From: Bacteroidota bacterium
GTDB taxonomy: Bacteria; Bacteroidota; Bacteroidia; Bacteroidales; CAIXZF01
Assembly (NCBI GenBank): GCA_022709385.1
Contig: JAKLIX010000001.1
Location: 434,001-498,000 of the forward strand
Length of the DNA stretch: 64,000 nucleotides
Reading direction: 5' to 3'
Part shown: positions 29,070 to 38,093 of the stretch, piece by piece
How the letters are laid out: each line of letters begins with the position of its first letter
Numbering within the stretch: the stretch's first letter is position 1
Notes under the pieces: generated by a model
Databases searched by the model: none
What the model was told of the DNA's origin: nothing
Seen by the model: only the letters and a program-made list of their open reading frames with translations
Program-made: the position numbers and the translations under genes

Positions 29070-30710
29070 TCAGTGACAGAGATCAGGCCGCATAAAAGGG
29101 TATTTGTAGTCGGTGGGCGGGATCAGGTTCTCCTTGATCGTACGCGGGCTGACCCAGCGGAAGAGATTCAGGTGCGAACCCGCCTTGTCGTTGGTGCCCG
29201 ATTGCCTGCTTCCGCCGAAAGGCTGCTGCCCGACCACGGCTCCCGTCGGCTTGTCGTTATAGTAAAAGTTGCCGGCAGCATATTTCAGCACCCTGCAGGC
29301 ATGAGACATTACGTTGCGGTCGCCGGCAAAGACGGAACCTGTCAATCCATAGGGAGAAGTCGTGTCTACCAGGTGCAGGGTTTCCTCAAAATCCTTGTCC
29401 TTGTAAACGAAGATGGTCAGCACCGGTCCGAAGATCTCCTCCTCCATGGTGATGAAGCGGGGGTTGGTCGTCAGGATTACCGTCGGATCTATGAAGTAGC
29501 CTGTTGAATTGTCGCATTTGCCCCCGAAGATGACGGATGCATCCGGACTTTGCTTTGCTTTTTCAATATACCCGCAGATGCGGTTGAAAGCCCTCCCGTC
29601 GATGACGGCGTTCATGAAGTTCTCGAAATTGTCGGGAGGACCGATTTTAATGTCGCTGATCATCTCACCCATATGGTCATGCACTTCTTTCCAGAGGGAT
29701 TCGGGAATATAAGCACGGGAGGCGGCAGAGCATTTCTGTCCCTGGAGTTCGAAGGCACCCCTTACCAGGGCTGTGGCCACTTCGCGGGGATCGGCGCTGG
29801 CATGAACCATCACAAAGTCCTTGCCGCCGGTTTCACCCACGATGCGGGGATAGGATTTGTAGTGTTCGATGTTTCCGGCTACGGTTTTCCATATTTTATT
29901 GAAGGATGCGTTGCTTCCGGTGAAATGAATACCGGCCAGGTGATGGTCGGGAATCACCAGGTTGCCGATGTCGGCGCCGGAACCGGGAATGAAATTGATG
30001 ACCCCGTCAGGAACCCCGGCTTCCCTGAAAATCTTCATCAGAATGTAGTTCGAAAGCAATGAGGTACTGGACGGTTTCCAGATAAGGGTGTTGCCCATCA
30101 GGGCTGGGGCCATGTTGAGGTTGGCGGCGATGGAAGTGAAATTGAAAGGGGTGATGGCGAAAACAAAACCCTCCAGCGGACGGTATTCAATACGGTTGAT
30201 GATGCCCGGCTCAGATGAAGGCTGGTTATTATAGATACTGGACATGTAATAAGCGTTGAACCTTAGGAAATCAGCGCTTTCACATACGGCATCAATCTCC
30301 GACTGGTAAACATTTTTGCTTTGTCCCAGCATGGTGGATGCATTGACCAGGGCGCGGTATTTTTTGCTGATCAGTTCGGCAGCTTTCATGCTGATGGAAA
30401 GCCTTTCGACCCATGAAAGGGATTCCCACTCCCTGTGCGCTTTCAATGCTGCCTCAACAGCCATTTTTACTTCCTTCTCCCCGGCCTTGTGGGCAATCCC
30501 GATCACATGCCGGTGATTATGCGGCATTACCACTTTTTCGGTGTTGCCGGTAAATACTTCTTTCCCACCGATCATACAGGGGATTTCCATGGGCTCGCTG
30601 CTGAGCTGCTCCATGACGGCAATCAGTTCCCTGCGGTCCTTTGAACCGGGAATGTATGATTTAACAGGTTCATTATCTGGTTTTTCAATGCTAAATATGG
30701 CGTTATTCAT
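29070..30710 (-). CDS. pruA: L-glutamate gamma-semialdehyde (1-pyrroline-5-carboxylate) dehydrogenase
   Basis: 546 residues, the usual length of the stand-alone eukaryote-like P5C dehydrogenase of Bacteroidota. It shows GETGGKDF, the aldehyde dehydrogenase general-base region, and the nucleophile Cys327 in GQKCSAASRAYIP. The C-terminal NDKPTGAVVGQQPFGGSRQSGTN segment matches this subfamily. It oxidises glutamate semialdehyde to glutamate with NAD+, completing proline (and ornithine-derived) breakdown. No proline dehydrogenase gene is next to it. It fits the peptide-degrading gene content of the window. Confidence 0.95.
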   Translation of the reverse strand: MNNAIFSIEKPDNEPVKSYIPGSKDRRELIAVMEQLSSEPMEIPCMIGGKEVFTGNTEKVVMPHNHRHVIGIAHKAGEKEVKMAVEAALKAHREWESLSWVERLSISMKAAELISKKYRALVNASTMLGQSKNVYQSEIDAVCESADFLRFNAYYMSSIYNNQPSSEPGIINRIEYRPLEGFVFAITPFNFTSIAANLNMAPALMGNTLIWKPSSTSLLSNYILMKIFREAGVPDGVINFIPGSGADIGNLVIPDHHLAGIHFTGSNASFNKIWKTVAGNIEHYKSYPRIVGETGGKDFVMVHASADPREVATALVRGAFELQGQKCSAASRAYIPESLWKEVHDHMGEMISDIKIGPPDNFENFMNAVIDGRAFNRICGYIEKAKQSPDASVIFGGKCDNSTGYFIDPTVILTTNPRFITMEEEIFGPVLTIFVYKDKDFEETLHLVDTTSPYGLTGSVFAGDRNVMSHACRVLKYAAGNFYYNDKPTGAVVGQQPFGGSRQSGTNDKAGSHLNLFRWVSPRTIKENLIPPTDYKYPFMRPDLCH

Positions 30711-30828
30711 AGCTTGGTTAATTGGATTGGTTAATATGTATTGCCAGAATATAACAACCGCTTACCGGCTTTGTTTACGATGGCCGGATTTCCGTATATT
30801 CTGTTTATTTGTCAATCAGGAAAAACAG

Positions 30829-30836
30829 TAATTTTG
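30829..30836 (+). promoter_or_regulatory. Candidate -7 box of the MFS transporter gene
   Basis: TAATTTTG matches TAnnTTTG; a TTTG lies 17 bases upstream (30808-30811). It sits inside the 5' part of the longest open frame, which supports the internal start at 30882. Confidence 0.5.
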
Positions 30837-30881
30837 CGGCCTTCATTTTCACAGCCGGCATGCCGGCAGCATCTGCAACCA

Positions 30882-32081
30882 ATGTCCAGTCACAGGGAAG
30901 TCAAAGCAACTCTTTGGACCAGAAATTTCGTGCTTCTGAGTACGGCCAACTTTTTGATGTTCACGGCTTTCTATTTCCTTATACCAGTGCTGCCGGTCTA
31001 TATTTCCAGTGAACTTCACGGCAGTAAATCCATGGTGGGACTGATCCTGGCCGTGTATACGCTTTCCGCACTGCTGATCCGTCCGCTGACCGGAGCAGCC
31101 ATCGACGGACTGGGACGCCGCCTGATATACCTGGTATCCATGGTGGTTTTTTCTATCCTGTTCAACTTTTACATCCTGGCGGGATCCATAGTTATTTTAC
31201 TGGTACTGAGATTTATACACGGGTTTACCTGGGGTGTGACCACGACCAGCGGCATTACCGCGGCGGTGGATGTGATCCCTCCAACCCGCAGGGGCGAAGG
31301 GATAGGGATATACGGATTATCCTTCACCATTGCCATGGCAGTGGGCCCTCTGCTTGGGACCGTCCTGCTCGAAGCCGGCAATTACCATCTGGTTTTCATT
31401 GCTGCTTTTCTCATCAGTCTGGCAGGATGGCTGCTGGCCCTGCAGGTACGATACCCGATTTACCTGCCTGCCAACGGTGGAAGGATCAGCACGAGAAAAA
31501 TGCTGGAAGCCAGGGCAATGCCTGTGTCTTTGAATCTGCTGATCCTGAATATCACCTACGGGGGGATCATCTCATTCATCGCCTTGTACGCCAGGGAACT
31601 GAACATTGCCAACCCGGGGTACTTCTTCCTGCTGTATGCAATCGGTGTAGCCTTCTCCAGGCCGGCCGCAGGCCGTATCTTCGACCGCTGGGGACCACGC
31701 TGGCTCATCGGTCCGGGTGCCTGCTTCGTCATCTCGGGATTCATGATCATCACCTCCTGGAAATCCCCGGAAGGCTTTTACCTTTCAGCCGTATTGCTTG
31801 GTTTCGGGGGAGGTGTCATCACCCCAACCTTTCAGGCCATGGTGAACAACCTCATTGAGCCGGGACGCAGGGGAGCCGCCAATTCCACCCTGTTCACAGC
31901 CCTCGACATGGGGATAGGCGGCGGCATGGTGCTCATCGGTTTCCTGGCCGAAATCACCAGCCTCACTGTCGCCTTCCGGTCTTGCGTGCTGATTGCATTG
32001 GCAGCCATCGTTTTCTTCTTTAAATATGCTTACCCGCACTATAAGAAATACCATATTCCCGCCACGGCACCGCAAGTTTAA
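30882..32081 (+). CDS. Major facilitator superfamily (MFS) transporter
   Basis: 399 residues from the ATG at 30882 (MSSHREVKATLW). An upstream in-frame extension lacks hydrophobic logic and overlaps a likely promoter. About twelve hydrophobic segments are seen. The first is FVLLSTANFLMFTAFYFLIP, and the loop between helices 2 and 3 carries IRPLTGAAIDGLGRR, the MFS motif A region. A second such motif, RPAAGRIFDRWGPRW, is in the C-terminal half. It is an inner-membrane exporter or permease with unknown substrate. It is divergent from pruA, so a link to amino-acid metabolism is possible but unproven. Confidence 0.9.
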   Translation: MSSHREVKATLWTRNFVLLSTANFLMFTAFYFLIPVLPVYISSELHGSKSMVGLILAVYTLSALLIRPLTGAAIDGLGRRLIYLVSMVVFSILFNFYILAGSIVILLVLRFIHGFTWGVTTTSGITAAVDVIPPTRRGEGIGIYGLSFTIAMAVGPLLGTVLLEAGNYHLVFIAAFLISLAGWLLALQVRYPIYLPANGGRISTRKMLEARAMPVSLNLLILNITYGGIISFIALYARELNIANPGYFFLLYAIGVAFSRPAAGRIFDRWGPRWLIGPGACFVISGFMIITSWKSPEGFYLSAVLLGFGGGVITPTFQAMVNNLIEPGRRGAANSTLFTALDMGIGGGMVLIGFLAEITSLTVAFRSCVLIALAAIVFFFKYAYPHYKKYHIPATAPQV

Positions 32082-32155
32082 ACTCTTTTTAATGTCAAAT
32101 GTTATTATTGCCAATGATTAACAAATTCTTTTCCTTTCAGAACCTCCTTCCAGTA

Positions 32156-34633
32156 ATGATTGATAAACAATATTTCCATCACTTTTTATTTTTCTGTTTA
32201 ACCTTCGCCATCCTTCTCCCTTACGGGCTGAGAGCCCAGCAGGGTGACGGCCAGGGCAGCATCACGGGTCGGATTGCAGACCAGGCGAACGGACAATTCA
32301 TAGAATATGCCAATGTCGTACTTTTCCGCTTGCGGGATTCAAGCATGGTCAATGGCGGCATCACCAATACCAGCGGAGTTTTCAAACTGGAAAAAGTCCC
32401 TTTCGGTCGCTATTATGCAGTGGTGACTTTTCTCGGATATTCCAACAAGCGCATTCCGGAGATCATGGTGAACCCTAAAAGCCCCCATGTCGACCTTGGC
32501 AGGATCGAACTTTCCTCGGTTTCCTCACGCCTGGGCGAAGTGACCATCACCGCTGAAAAGCCTGCCATGGAATTTACCCTCGACCGCAAGGTGATCAACG
32601 TGGAGAAGAATATTGCCACCATGGGCGGCTCAGCCGTGGATGTGCTGCAGAATGTTCCTTCCGTAACGGTTGATGAAAACGGGGCTGTCAGCCTCAGGGG
32701 AGATGCCAATGTTACCCTCCTGATCGATGGGCGGCCCAGCGGACTCACCGGAACCAAACTCGAACAAATTCCTGCCAGCTCCATCGAGACCATCGAACTG
32801 ATCACGAATCCCTCTGCCCGCTATAACCCGGAAGGGATGTCAGGAATCATCAACATCAAACTCAAAAAGAAAAAAGAAGGCGGATTCAACGGTTTGCTGT
32901 CCATGAATGCCGGAACAGGTGAGAAATACAACGGCTCTGTCAATATGAACTACAATACCGGGAAGTTCAATTTTTTCGGCTCTGTCGACTATCGCGACGA
33001 CCGGCGAAAAGGATGGGGCGACAACCTGCGCCGTACGTATTATACCGACAGTGTAAGCATCCTCAGCCAGCATTCCGATAACAAACGGAAAAGAAAGTCC
33101 ACCGGTGTGAAAATGGGCGTGGATTTTGCATTCAACGATAAAAACAGCCTGCTCCTCAGCTGGATGAAGAACACCGGGCCATCGGAAGGATTCGGTTATA
33201 CCGAAAGCCTGATCACCAACGGCCAGGGTGACCCCATGATGCAGTACAACTATGAGAGCAACGAGACCGATGATGATGACGGCAGCGATTATATACTGAA
33301 TTACCGCAAAACCTTTGCTCAGAAAGGCAGGGAACTAAGCCTCGATGTGGTTTACAACACGGATAAGGAAGACGAAAAAGAATACTACCGCCAGCACTTT
33401 ACCATCAATGTGACAGATTCGGTATATCCCCCTTCCAGTCCGTATCCCCAGCGTGCCCTGACCCAGACCGACCGGGAAAATGCCAACATCCAGCTCAACT
33501 ATGTGCATCCTTTCGGTGAAAAGATCAAGCTGGAAGGCGGCTACCAGGGGATTTTCAGATCGACGGACGATGATTACCGCTTCTTCGACCTCATCGAGGG
33601 AGTGTACGAGGAAGATCTCCTTCAAAGCAACCGCTTCCTTTACAGGGAAAGAATCAACGCCCTCTATGCCATCGTCGGATTCAAGAGTGAGCTGTATACC
33701 CTGCAGGCCGGACTGCGTGCCGAAAATGCCCATACCACCTCGGAACAGAAAACCCTTGATCAGACCTTTGACAAAAAGTACAACAGCCTCTACCCTTCCG
33801 TCCACCTTACCAGAAAGCTTCCCTTCCGGCAGGAAGTGCAGGTTTCTTACAGCCGCCGGGTCAACCGTCCCGACATGCGTTCACTCAATCCCTTTGTCGA
33901 CAGGCGTGATCCCCTCTCCCTGCATTACGGAAATCCTCACCTGAACCCGGAATATATCAGCATCTACGAGTTGGGATATTCAAAGTATTTCAGGAAATCC
34001 ACCCTCAATACCTCCCTCTTCTACCGGGATATCCGGGATGTCATCCGGCGATATGTTTACGTGGATACCACCAACAACCAGGAGGTGTTCAATATGACCT
34101 TCCTCAACCTGTCATCGGGAATTTCATACGGTGTGGAAGTGGTGCTCGACCACCAGTTTTACAAATGGTGGAGAATCAGCGCCAATGCCAGCTATTTTAA
34201 AACCGAGATCAAGGGAGAGGCTGAGGACAATTCGCTTACCAACGAAAACTACAGCTGGACTTCAAGGATCAACAATACCTTTATCTTACCTGGGAAACTT
34301 ACCGTCCAGGTCAATGCATTCTACCGCGGTCCGATGGTTAACCCGCAGGGAACCATGAAAGAAATGTTCGGTTCCGACCTGGCCGTAAGGAAGGATGTCT
34401 TGAAAGACAAACTGAACCTGAGTTTCAGGCTGAGCGATATCTTCAACACCCAGCGTTTCCGTATGGATACTTATGGCACCAACTTCGACGGGGAATACGA
34501 CCGGAGAAGAGAATCCAGGGTTGCATACATCGGTGTGCAATACAAAATAGGGCAAAACGGCAATAAGCAGAAGCGTGCCAAGCGTTCCGAGGACGCCAAC
34601 GGCAGGGAGAATATGGACGATTTTGATTTCTGA
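32156..34633 (+). CDS. TonB-dependent receptor / outer-membrane beta-barrel protein
   Basis: 825 residues from the ATG at 32156, which gives a signal peptide ending YGLRAQ. Order: carboxypeptidase-regulatory-like domain (about 30-115, ITGRIADQANG), plug domain (about 125-240, VLQNVPSVTVDENG and LRGDANVTLLIDGRPSG), and a large C-terminal beta-barrel of the OMP_b-brl_3 group to the end. The group binds and imports substrates, often peptides or metal chelates, but the substrate is not readable here. No SusD partner is adjacent, so this is not a classical polysaccharide locus. It is convergent with the choice-of-anchor L gene, 10 bases apart. Confidence 0.9.
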   Translation: MIDKQYFHHFLFFCLTFAILLPYGLRAQQGDGQGSITGRIADQANGQFIEYANVVLFRLRDSSMVNGGITNTSGVFKLEKVPFGRYYAVVTFLGYSNKRIPEIMVNPKSPHVDLGRIELSSVSSRLGEVTITAEKPAMEFTLDRKVINVEKNIATMGGSAVDVLQNVPSVTVDENGAVSLRGDANVTLLIDGRPSGLTGTKLEQIPASSIETIELITNPSARYNPEGMSGIINIKLKKKKEGGFNGLLSMNAGTGEKYNGSVNMNYNTGKFNFFGSVDYRDDRRKGWGDNLRRTYYTDSVSILSQHSDNKRKRKSTGVKMGVDFAFNDKNSLLLSWMKNTGPSEGFGYTESLITNGQGDPMMQYNYESNETDDDDGSDYILNYRKTFAQKGRELSLDVVYNTDKEDEKEYYRQHFTINVTDSVYPPSSPYPQRALTQTDRENANIQLNYVHPFGEKIKLEGGYQGIFRSTDDDYRFFDLIEGVYEEDLLQSNRFLYRERINALYAIVGFKSELYTLQAGLRAENAHTTSEQKTLDQTFDKKYNSLYPSVHLTRKLPFRQEVQVSYSRRVNRPDMRSLNPFVDRRDPLSLHYGNPHLNPEYISIYELGYSKYFRKSTLNTSLFYRDIRDVIRRYVYVDTTNNQEVFNMTFLNLSSGISYGVEVVLDHQFYKWWRISANASYFKTEIKGEAEDNSLTNENYSWTSRINNTFILPGKLTVQVNAFYRGPMVNPQGTMKEMFGSDLAVRKDVLKDKLNLSFRLSDIFNTQRFRMDTYGTNFDGEYDRRRESRVAYIGVQYKIGQNGNKQKRAKRSEDANGRENMDDFDF

Positions 34634-34643
34634 GCCGGCCGGA

Positions 34644-35954
34644 CTAATTCAGTATTTTCCAGCTGCGCCCATAAGCCGGCGTATTCAGACGCAGGATATA
34701 CAATCCCCTGGGCAACTGATCGAGATTCACCTTAATTAAAGATGAACCCCTGTGTTCCATTGTCATTTTTTCCTGTCCGGTGATGTCAAATACCCTGACA
34801 ACAGCCTGAACCGGGATACCCAGGTCTATTGTAATACGACCATTGTTCCCCTTGATGAGCCTGGCTTCGGGGATGGCGGTGATGTTCTCTTGCAGACCCA
34901 CATTTCCAAGTGACAGGGTCTGGGTGCAACTGGCAACCTGGTAATAATTGTGGGCTTCCATCACCACATTGTATACCCCGGCAGTGGCATAAGTGTGGTT
35001 AACGGTCATGCTGACCGTGGTATCCACCACCCCGTCCCCGAAATCCCAAACATAGAAAATCGCGTAATTGGTAGTGTTTGTAAACTGTACCGTCATCCCG
35101 TTAACCGTGGCATTGAAGGAGGGAACGGGCATGGAGGCATAACCCAGTACACTGTTCTTTTTCAGGAAGATACCCGAATCAAAATTGGGATCGGCACAAT
35201 CTGCAAGTGCCAGCCTGAAATGGTAGGTCTGACCATTCTGGACGGGATACTGACAGAGAAAGGGGACGGTAAAACCATCATATTCCAGTTCCTGACCGTT
35301 GGTATTGTCCACGTAATACTGGGGATTTGTGGTAGGGTTGATATTGTTGATGGAGATGATATCGTTGGTACCCGGGATTCTTGCAATGTTGATGGTGCCG
35401 GGCAGGCCGGGTCCACTGACAAAAAAGGCGAATACATCATTAAAATTGGAAGGGGAAAACTCCGGGTATTCTTCTGATCCCAGTACGAAATGACAAGCCA
35501 GGGTATCGGTCTGTACCAGGACGTCGAATTCGATGATGGCGGCATCAAAAGTCGGCCATGCCACCAGGCTGCCGAGCAGGGAATCACCGGGGGTATTCAA
35601 CAGGGTGGTAGTACTGGCCGAAACATTGGGCCCGGGGATATCCATTGTTTTGCCGGTGGAAATCACCACACCCGAATCCAGGCCGAGTGAGGAAAGGGGA
35701 TCGCTGAAAGACCCGAGGGCCAGGGGAGAACCGGTATATACCAGGTTGCTGATCACCGCACCCGGTCCCAGCAGGGCATTCACCAAATCTGCCACACCAA
35801 TGGAATCAACCACAAAAGCGCTGGTCATTGCTGCGGCAACCCCCTGCGGATGGCTCTTGAAATATGGTTTTCTTTCAGGTAATTGTTGCTGGCCGGTTGC
35901 GTTCAGAAAGGCCAGGCTCATCAGGCAAACAAAGAGTAGGGAGATTTTCTTCAT
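34644..35954 (-). CDS. T9SS-exported protein with choice-of-anchor L and PKD domains
   Basis: 436 residues with a signal peptide (ends NATGQ). Residues about 50-270 form a choice-of-anchor L domain: VADLVNALLGPG, GVVISTG, FVLGSEEYPEF, FNDVFAFFVSGPG and LALADCADPNFDSGIFL are its hallmarks. A PKD domain follows (about 280-350, YVWDFGDG and VNHTYATAG), then a short type A sorting domain (about 360-436) ending in a basic strand. The protein is likely attached to the surface after T9SS passage; no enzyme motif is seen. Just upstream, TACCTTTA (35976-35983, minus strand) is one base off the -7 consensus. Confidence 0.9.
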   Translation of the reverse strand: MKKISLLFVCLMSLAFLNATGQQQLPERKPYFKSHPQGVAAAMTSAFVVDSIGVADLVNALLGPGAVISNLVYTGSPLALGSFSDPLSSLGLDSGVVISTGKTMDIPGPNVSASTTTLLNTPGDSLLGSLVAWPTFDAAIIEFDVLVQTDTLACHFVLGSEEYPEFSPSNFNDVFAFFVSGPGLPGTINIARIPGTNDIISINNINPTTNPQYYVDNTNGQELEYDGFTVPFLCQYPVQNGQTYHFRLALADCADPNFDSGIFLKKNSVLGYASMPVPSFNATVNGMTVQFTNTTNYAIFYVWDFGDGVVDTTVSMTVNHTYATAGVYNVVMEAHNYYQVASCTQTLSLGNVGLQENITAIPEARLIKGNNGRITIDLGIPVQAVVRVFDITGQEKMTMEHRGSSLIKVNLDQLPRGLYILRLNTPAYGRSWKILN

Positions 35955-36089
35955 GAGAGGGATGTTTTTTGATGATAAAGGTAAGACATATTATCCGGAG
36001 AAAGGTTGTATACCGGTTCCGGGAAGCGAGTCTGGTTAGCGTCCTGATGTTTCTGTTCCCGTCCGATGTGTTGCTTTCCTGATCTTTTG

Positions 36090-36097
36090 TATTTTTG
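36090..36097 (+). promoter_or_regulatory. Candidate -7 box of the 240-residue lipoprotein gene
   Basis: TATTTTTG matches TAnnTTTG about 43 bases upstream of the start codon. A TTG at 36071-36073 is 16 bases away, slightly short for a -33 element. Confidence 0.45.
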
Positions 36098-36140
36098 CCT
36101 GGTGAATGCATGCTTATTTTAATAGGTAAATTAATATAAT

Positions 36141-36863
36141 ATGAAAAAATTAAACCGCACAATATCCGTAATATTCGTATTGGGCATTTTCATTGCCTTT
36201 GTATCTTGTCAGGGAAAGAAGGACAAGGAGAAAGCGGACGGCATGCATCCGGGTATGCATACGGTCAGTGTACTGGAGGTGATCCCCACCACCAACTACA
36301 CTTACCTGAAGGTGTTCGAAGAGAACAAAGATTACTGGATTGCGGTTCCCGCCATGGAAGCTGCAAAGGGGGACGTGCTTTATTACACCCAGGCCATGGA
36401 AATGCAACAGTTTGAGAGTAAAGAACTGGGCAGGACCTTTGAGTCGGTATTGTTTGTTTCCGACATCAGCACCACGCCCATTCCCGCCAATACCATGCCG
36501 GCGGGAGCCTCTCCCCAGGGAAAAGTGTTGCAGCCACGCGAACCCGGTCTTCAGATTGACCAGATAGAAGGCGGGATCAGCATTGCCACGCTGTATGCCA
36601 GTCCGGAGAAGTTTGAAGGCAAAGAGATCCATGTCACCGGCAAGGTGGTGAAGTTCAGTCCCGATATCATGAGCCGGAACTGGGTGCATATTCAGGATGG
36701 TACAGAACACGACGGCCACTATGACCTGACCATCACCACCGGTGACAGGCTTGCCACTGGCGATGTCGAAACCTTCCGGGGGATCATCAGGCTGAACAAG
36801 GATTTCGGGGCCGGTTACCGCTATGATGTGATCATGGAGGAAGCCAAAGTACTCGACCGTTAA
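36141..36863 (+). CDS. Lipoprotein with OB-fold-like C-terminal domain, unknown function
   Basis: 240 residues. The lipobox is FVSC (Cys23), followed by a charged linker. Residues about 38-110 are a small beta domain (NYTYLKVFEENKDYWIAVP, then GDVLYY). Residues about 150-240 form a second beta domain (EGKEIHVTGKVVKFSPDIM, WVHIQDGT, LTITTGDRL, FRGIIRLNKDFGAGY) that looks like an OB fold. This two-part layout recurs in uncharacterised Bacteroidota lipoproteins; I would not assign a function. Transcribed alone from a probable promoter upstream. Confidence 0.8.
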   Translation: MKKLNRTISVIFVLGIFIAFVSCQGKKDKEKADGMHPGMHTVSVLEVIPTTNYTYLKVFEENKDYWIAVPAMEAAKGDVLYYTQAMEMQQFESKELGRTFESVLFVSDISTTPIPANTMPAGASPQGKVLQPREPGLQIDQIEGGISIATLYASPEKFEGKEIHVTGKVVKFSPDIMSRNWVHIQDGTEHDGHYDLTITTGDRLATGDVETFRGIIRLNKDFGAGYRYDVIMEEAKVLDR

Positions 36864-37058
36864 CAATTCATTGGCCCTTATCGATCAAACGGGGGTTTCT
36901 GTCGACCAATCCGGACAACCCTGATCACCTGATTCTCATCTTATTGATATCGTATTTTCCTGAAAACATGCGTTTGGGAAGATCTTTAGGTTTCTTGCGG
37001 ATGTGCCGGATCCTGGTCCGGTATTCCCGTAGTTGATTCATCCATTAATCTCCTGGTC

Positions 37059-38090
37059 ATGAAGAAATCCTTCCTTTTCACCGTCTTACTCTTACTGGCG
37101 GGAGCACCGTCACTGGTCTTTACCCAGCCCATTCCCTCTTCCTGCAATGTTCCCTGGATACTGCAGCAGGAATATGAACTTGATGTGAAAGGACTTGCCG
37201 TAAAATGGATGATGCAGAGCGGCAGTCCCGATACGGTTTATGTGAGCATTCCCTCCTGGCAGCAGGATGAGATCATGGAGGGCCTGGCAGCGGTTTTCAA
37301 TGTGAATCACCCGGCCAGGGACAGTGTTTTCGATCAGTATTGTGTGCACGATATGGCCTGGCAACCGGTCACCCACGGCCTGATCATTGGCGTTGGCGCT
37401 ACGGCCCCGTGGATTCCGGCCTGGCAAAGCCTGCAAACCATGACCGGTCTGCCTGCCCTCGATACCTTATTGACGAAATACCAGCTGCAGATCACGAACT
37501 GGTTCAGTTTCATCAATGCCGCAGTATTTCAGACTCCGCTGCTTTTAAACATCTATGCCCTTGAAGACAGCCTGAAGTGGGCATCCCCGCACATCCAGTA
37601 CGCTGAACCCGATCTGCTCATCGGGGCGGCCGGCCTCATCACTTATGACAAAACCGGGAACGACAGGTATTACAATTTCACTTTTCAGTGGAATGACTGT
37701 TTCGACGGTTGTGACAACTGGCATACCTGGATGTTCAGGGTCACCCATGATTGTGCCGTGGAATACCTGGGTTTCACAGAAGGCGGGGTGTTCGGGATTG
37801 AACCATTGCCTGCACCCATCAACTGCAATATCACTACCGGACTCAGACTGCTTCCCGCAGTGAAACTGGCGGTATATCCCAACCCTGCCTCCGACATCCT
37901 TTGTATTGACTGGCAGGAAAAATTCATCGAAGAACTGACAGTGGTTGACCCGGGAGGGAAAACTGTCTGTACCATTCGGAACATCATGCCCGGCCTCATC
38001 CGCATTCCGGTCGGACAACTGCCTGAAGGGATCTATTTTCTGCGAATACAGTCAGGCAACAGCATGTTCACGGAGAAGTTCATCCGCTGA
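37059..38090 (+). CDS. T9SS type A exported protein, unknown passenger domain
   Basis: 343 residues with a signal peptide (MKKSFLF to VFTQ). The passenger (about 25-260) has an aromatic-rich sequence with CFDGCDNWHTWMFRV and no motif I recognise. The C-terminal 75 residues are a type A sorting domain (LAVYPNPASDIL, LPEGIYFLRIQSG, ending EKFIR). It is followed three bases later by a T9SS type B protein gene, so the two are probably co-transcribed. No promoter is obvious in the 195-base spacer upstream. Confidence 0.85.
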   Translation: MKKSFLFTVLLLLAGAPSLVFTQPIPSSCNVPWILQQEYELDVKGLAVKWMMQSGSPDTVYVSIPSWQQDEIMEGLAAVFNVNHPARDSVFDQYCVHDMAWQPVTHGLIIGVGATAPWIPAWQSLQTMTGLPALDTLLTKYQLQITNWFSFINAAVFQTPLLLNIYALEDSLKWASPHIQYAEPDLLIGAAGLITYDKTGNDRYYNFTFQWNDCFDGCDNWHTWMFRVTHDCAVEYLGFTEGGVFGIEPLPAPINCNITTGLRLLPAVKLAVYPNPASDILCIDWQEKFIEELTVVDPGGKTVCTIRNIMPGLIRIPVGQLPEGIYFLRIQSGNSMFTEKFIR

Positions 38091-38093
38091 CAC

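Noticed and set aside
30741..30881. 5' extension of the MFS transporter gene
   Set aside because: A promoter-like TAATTTTG lies inside it and the extension lacks membrane or signal character.
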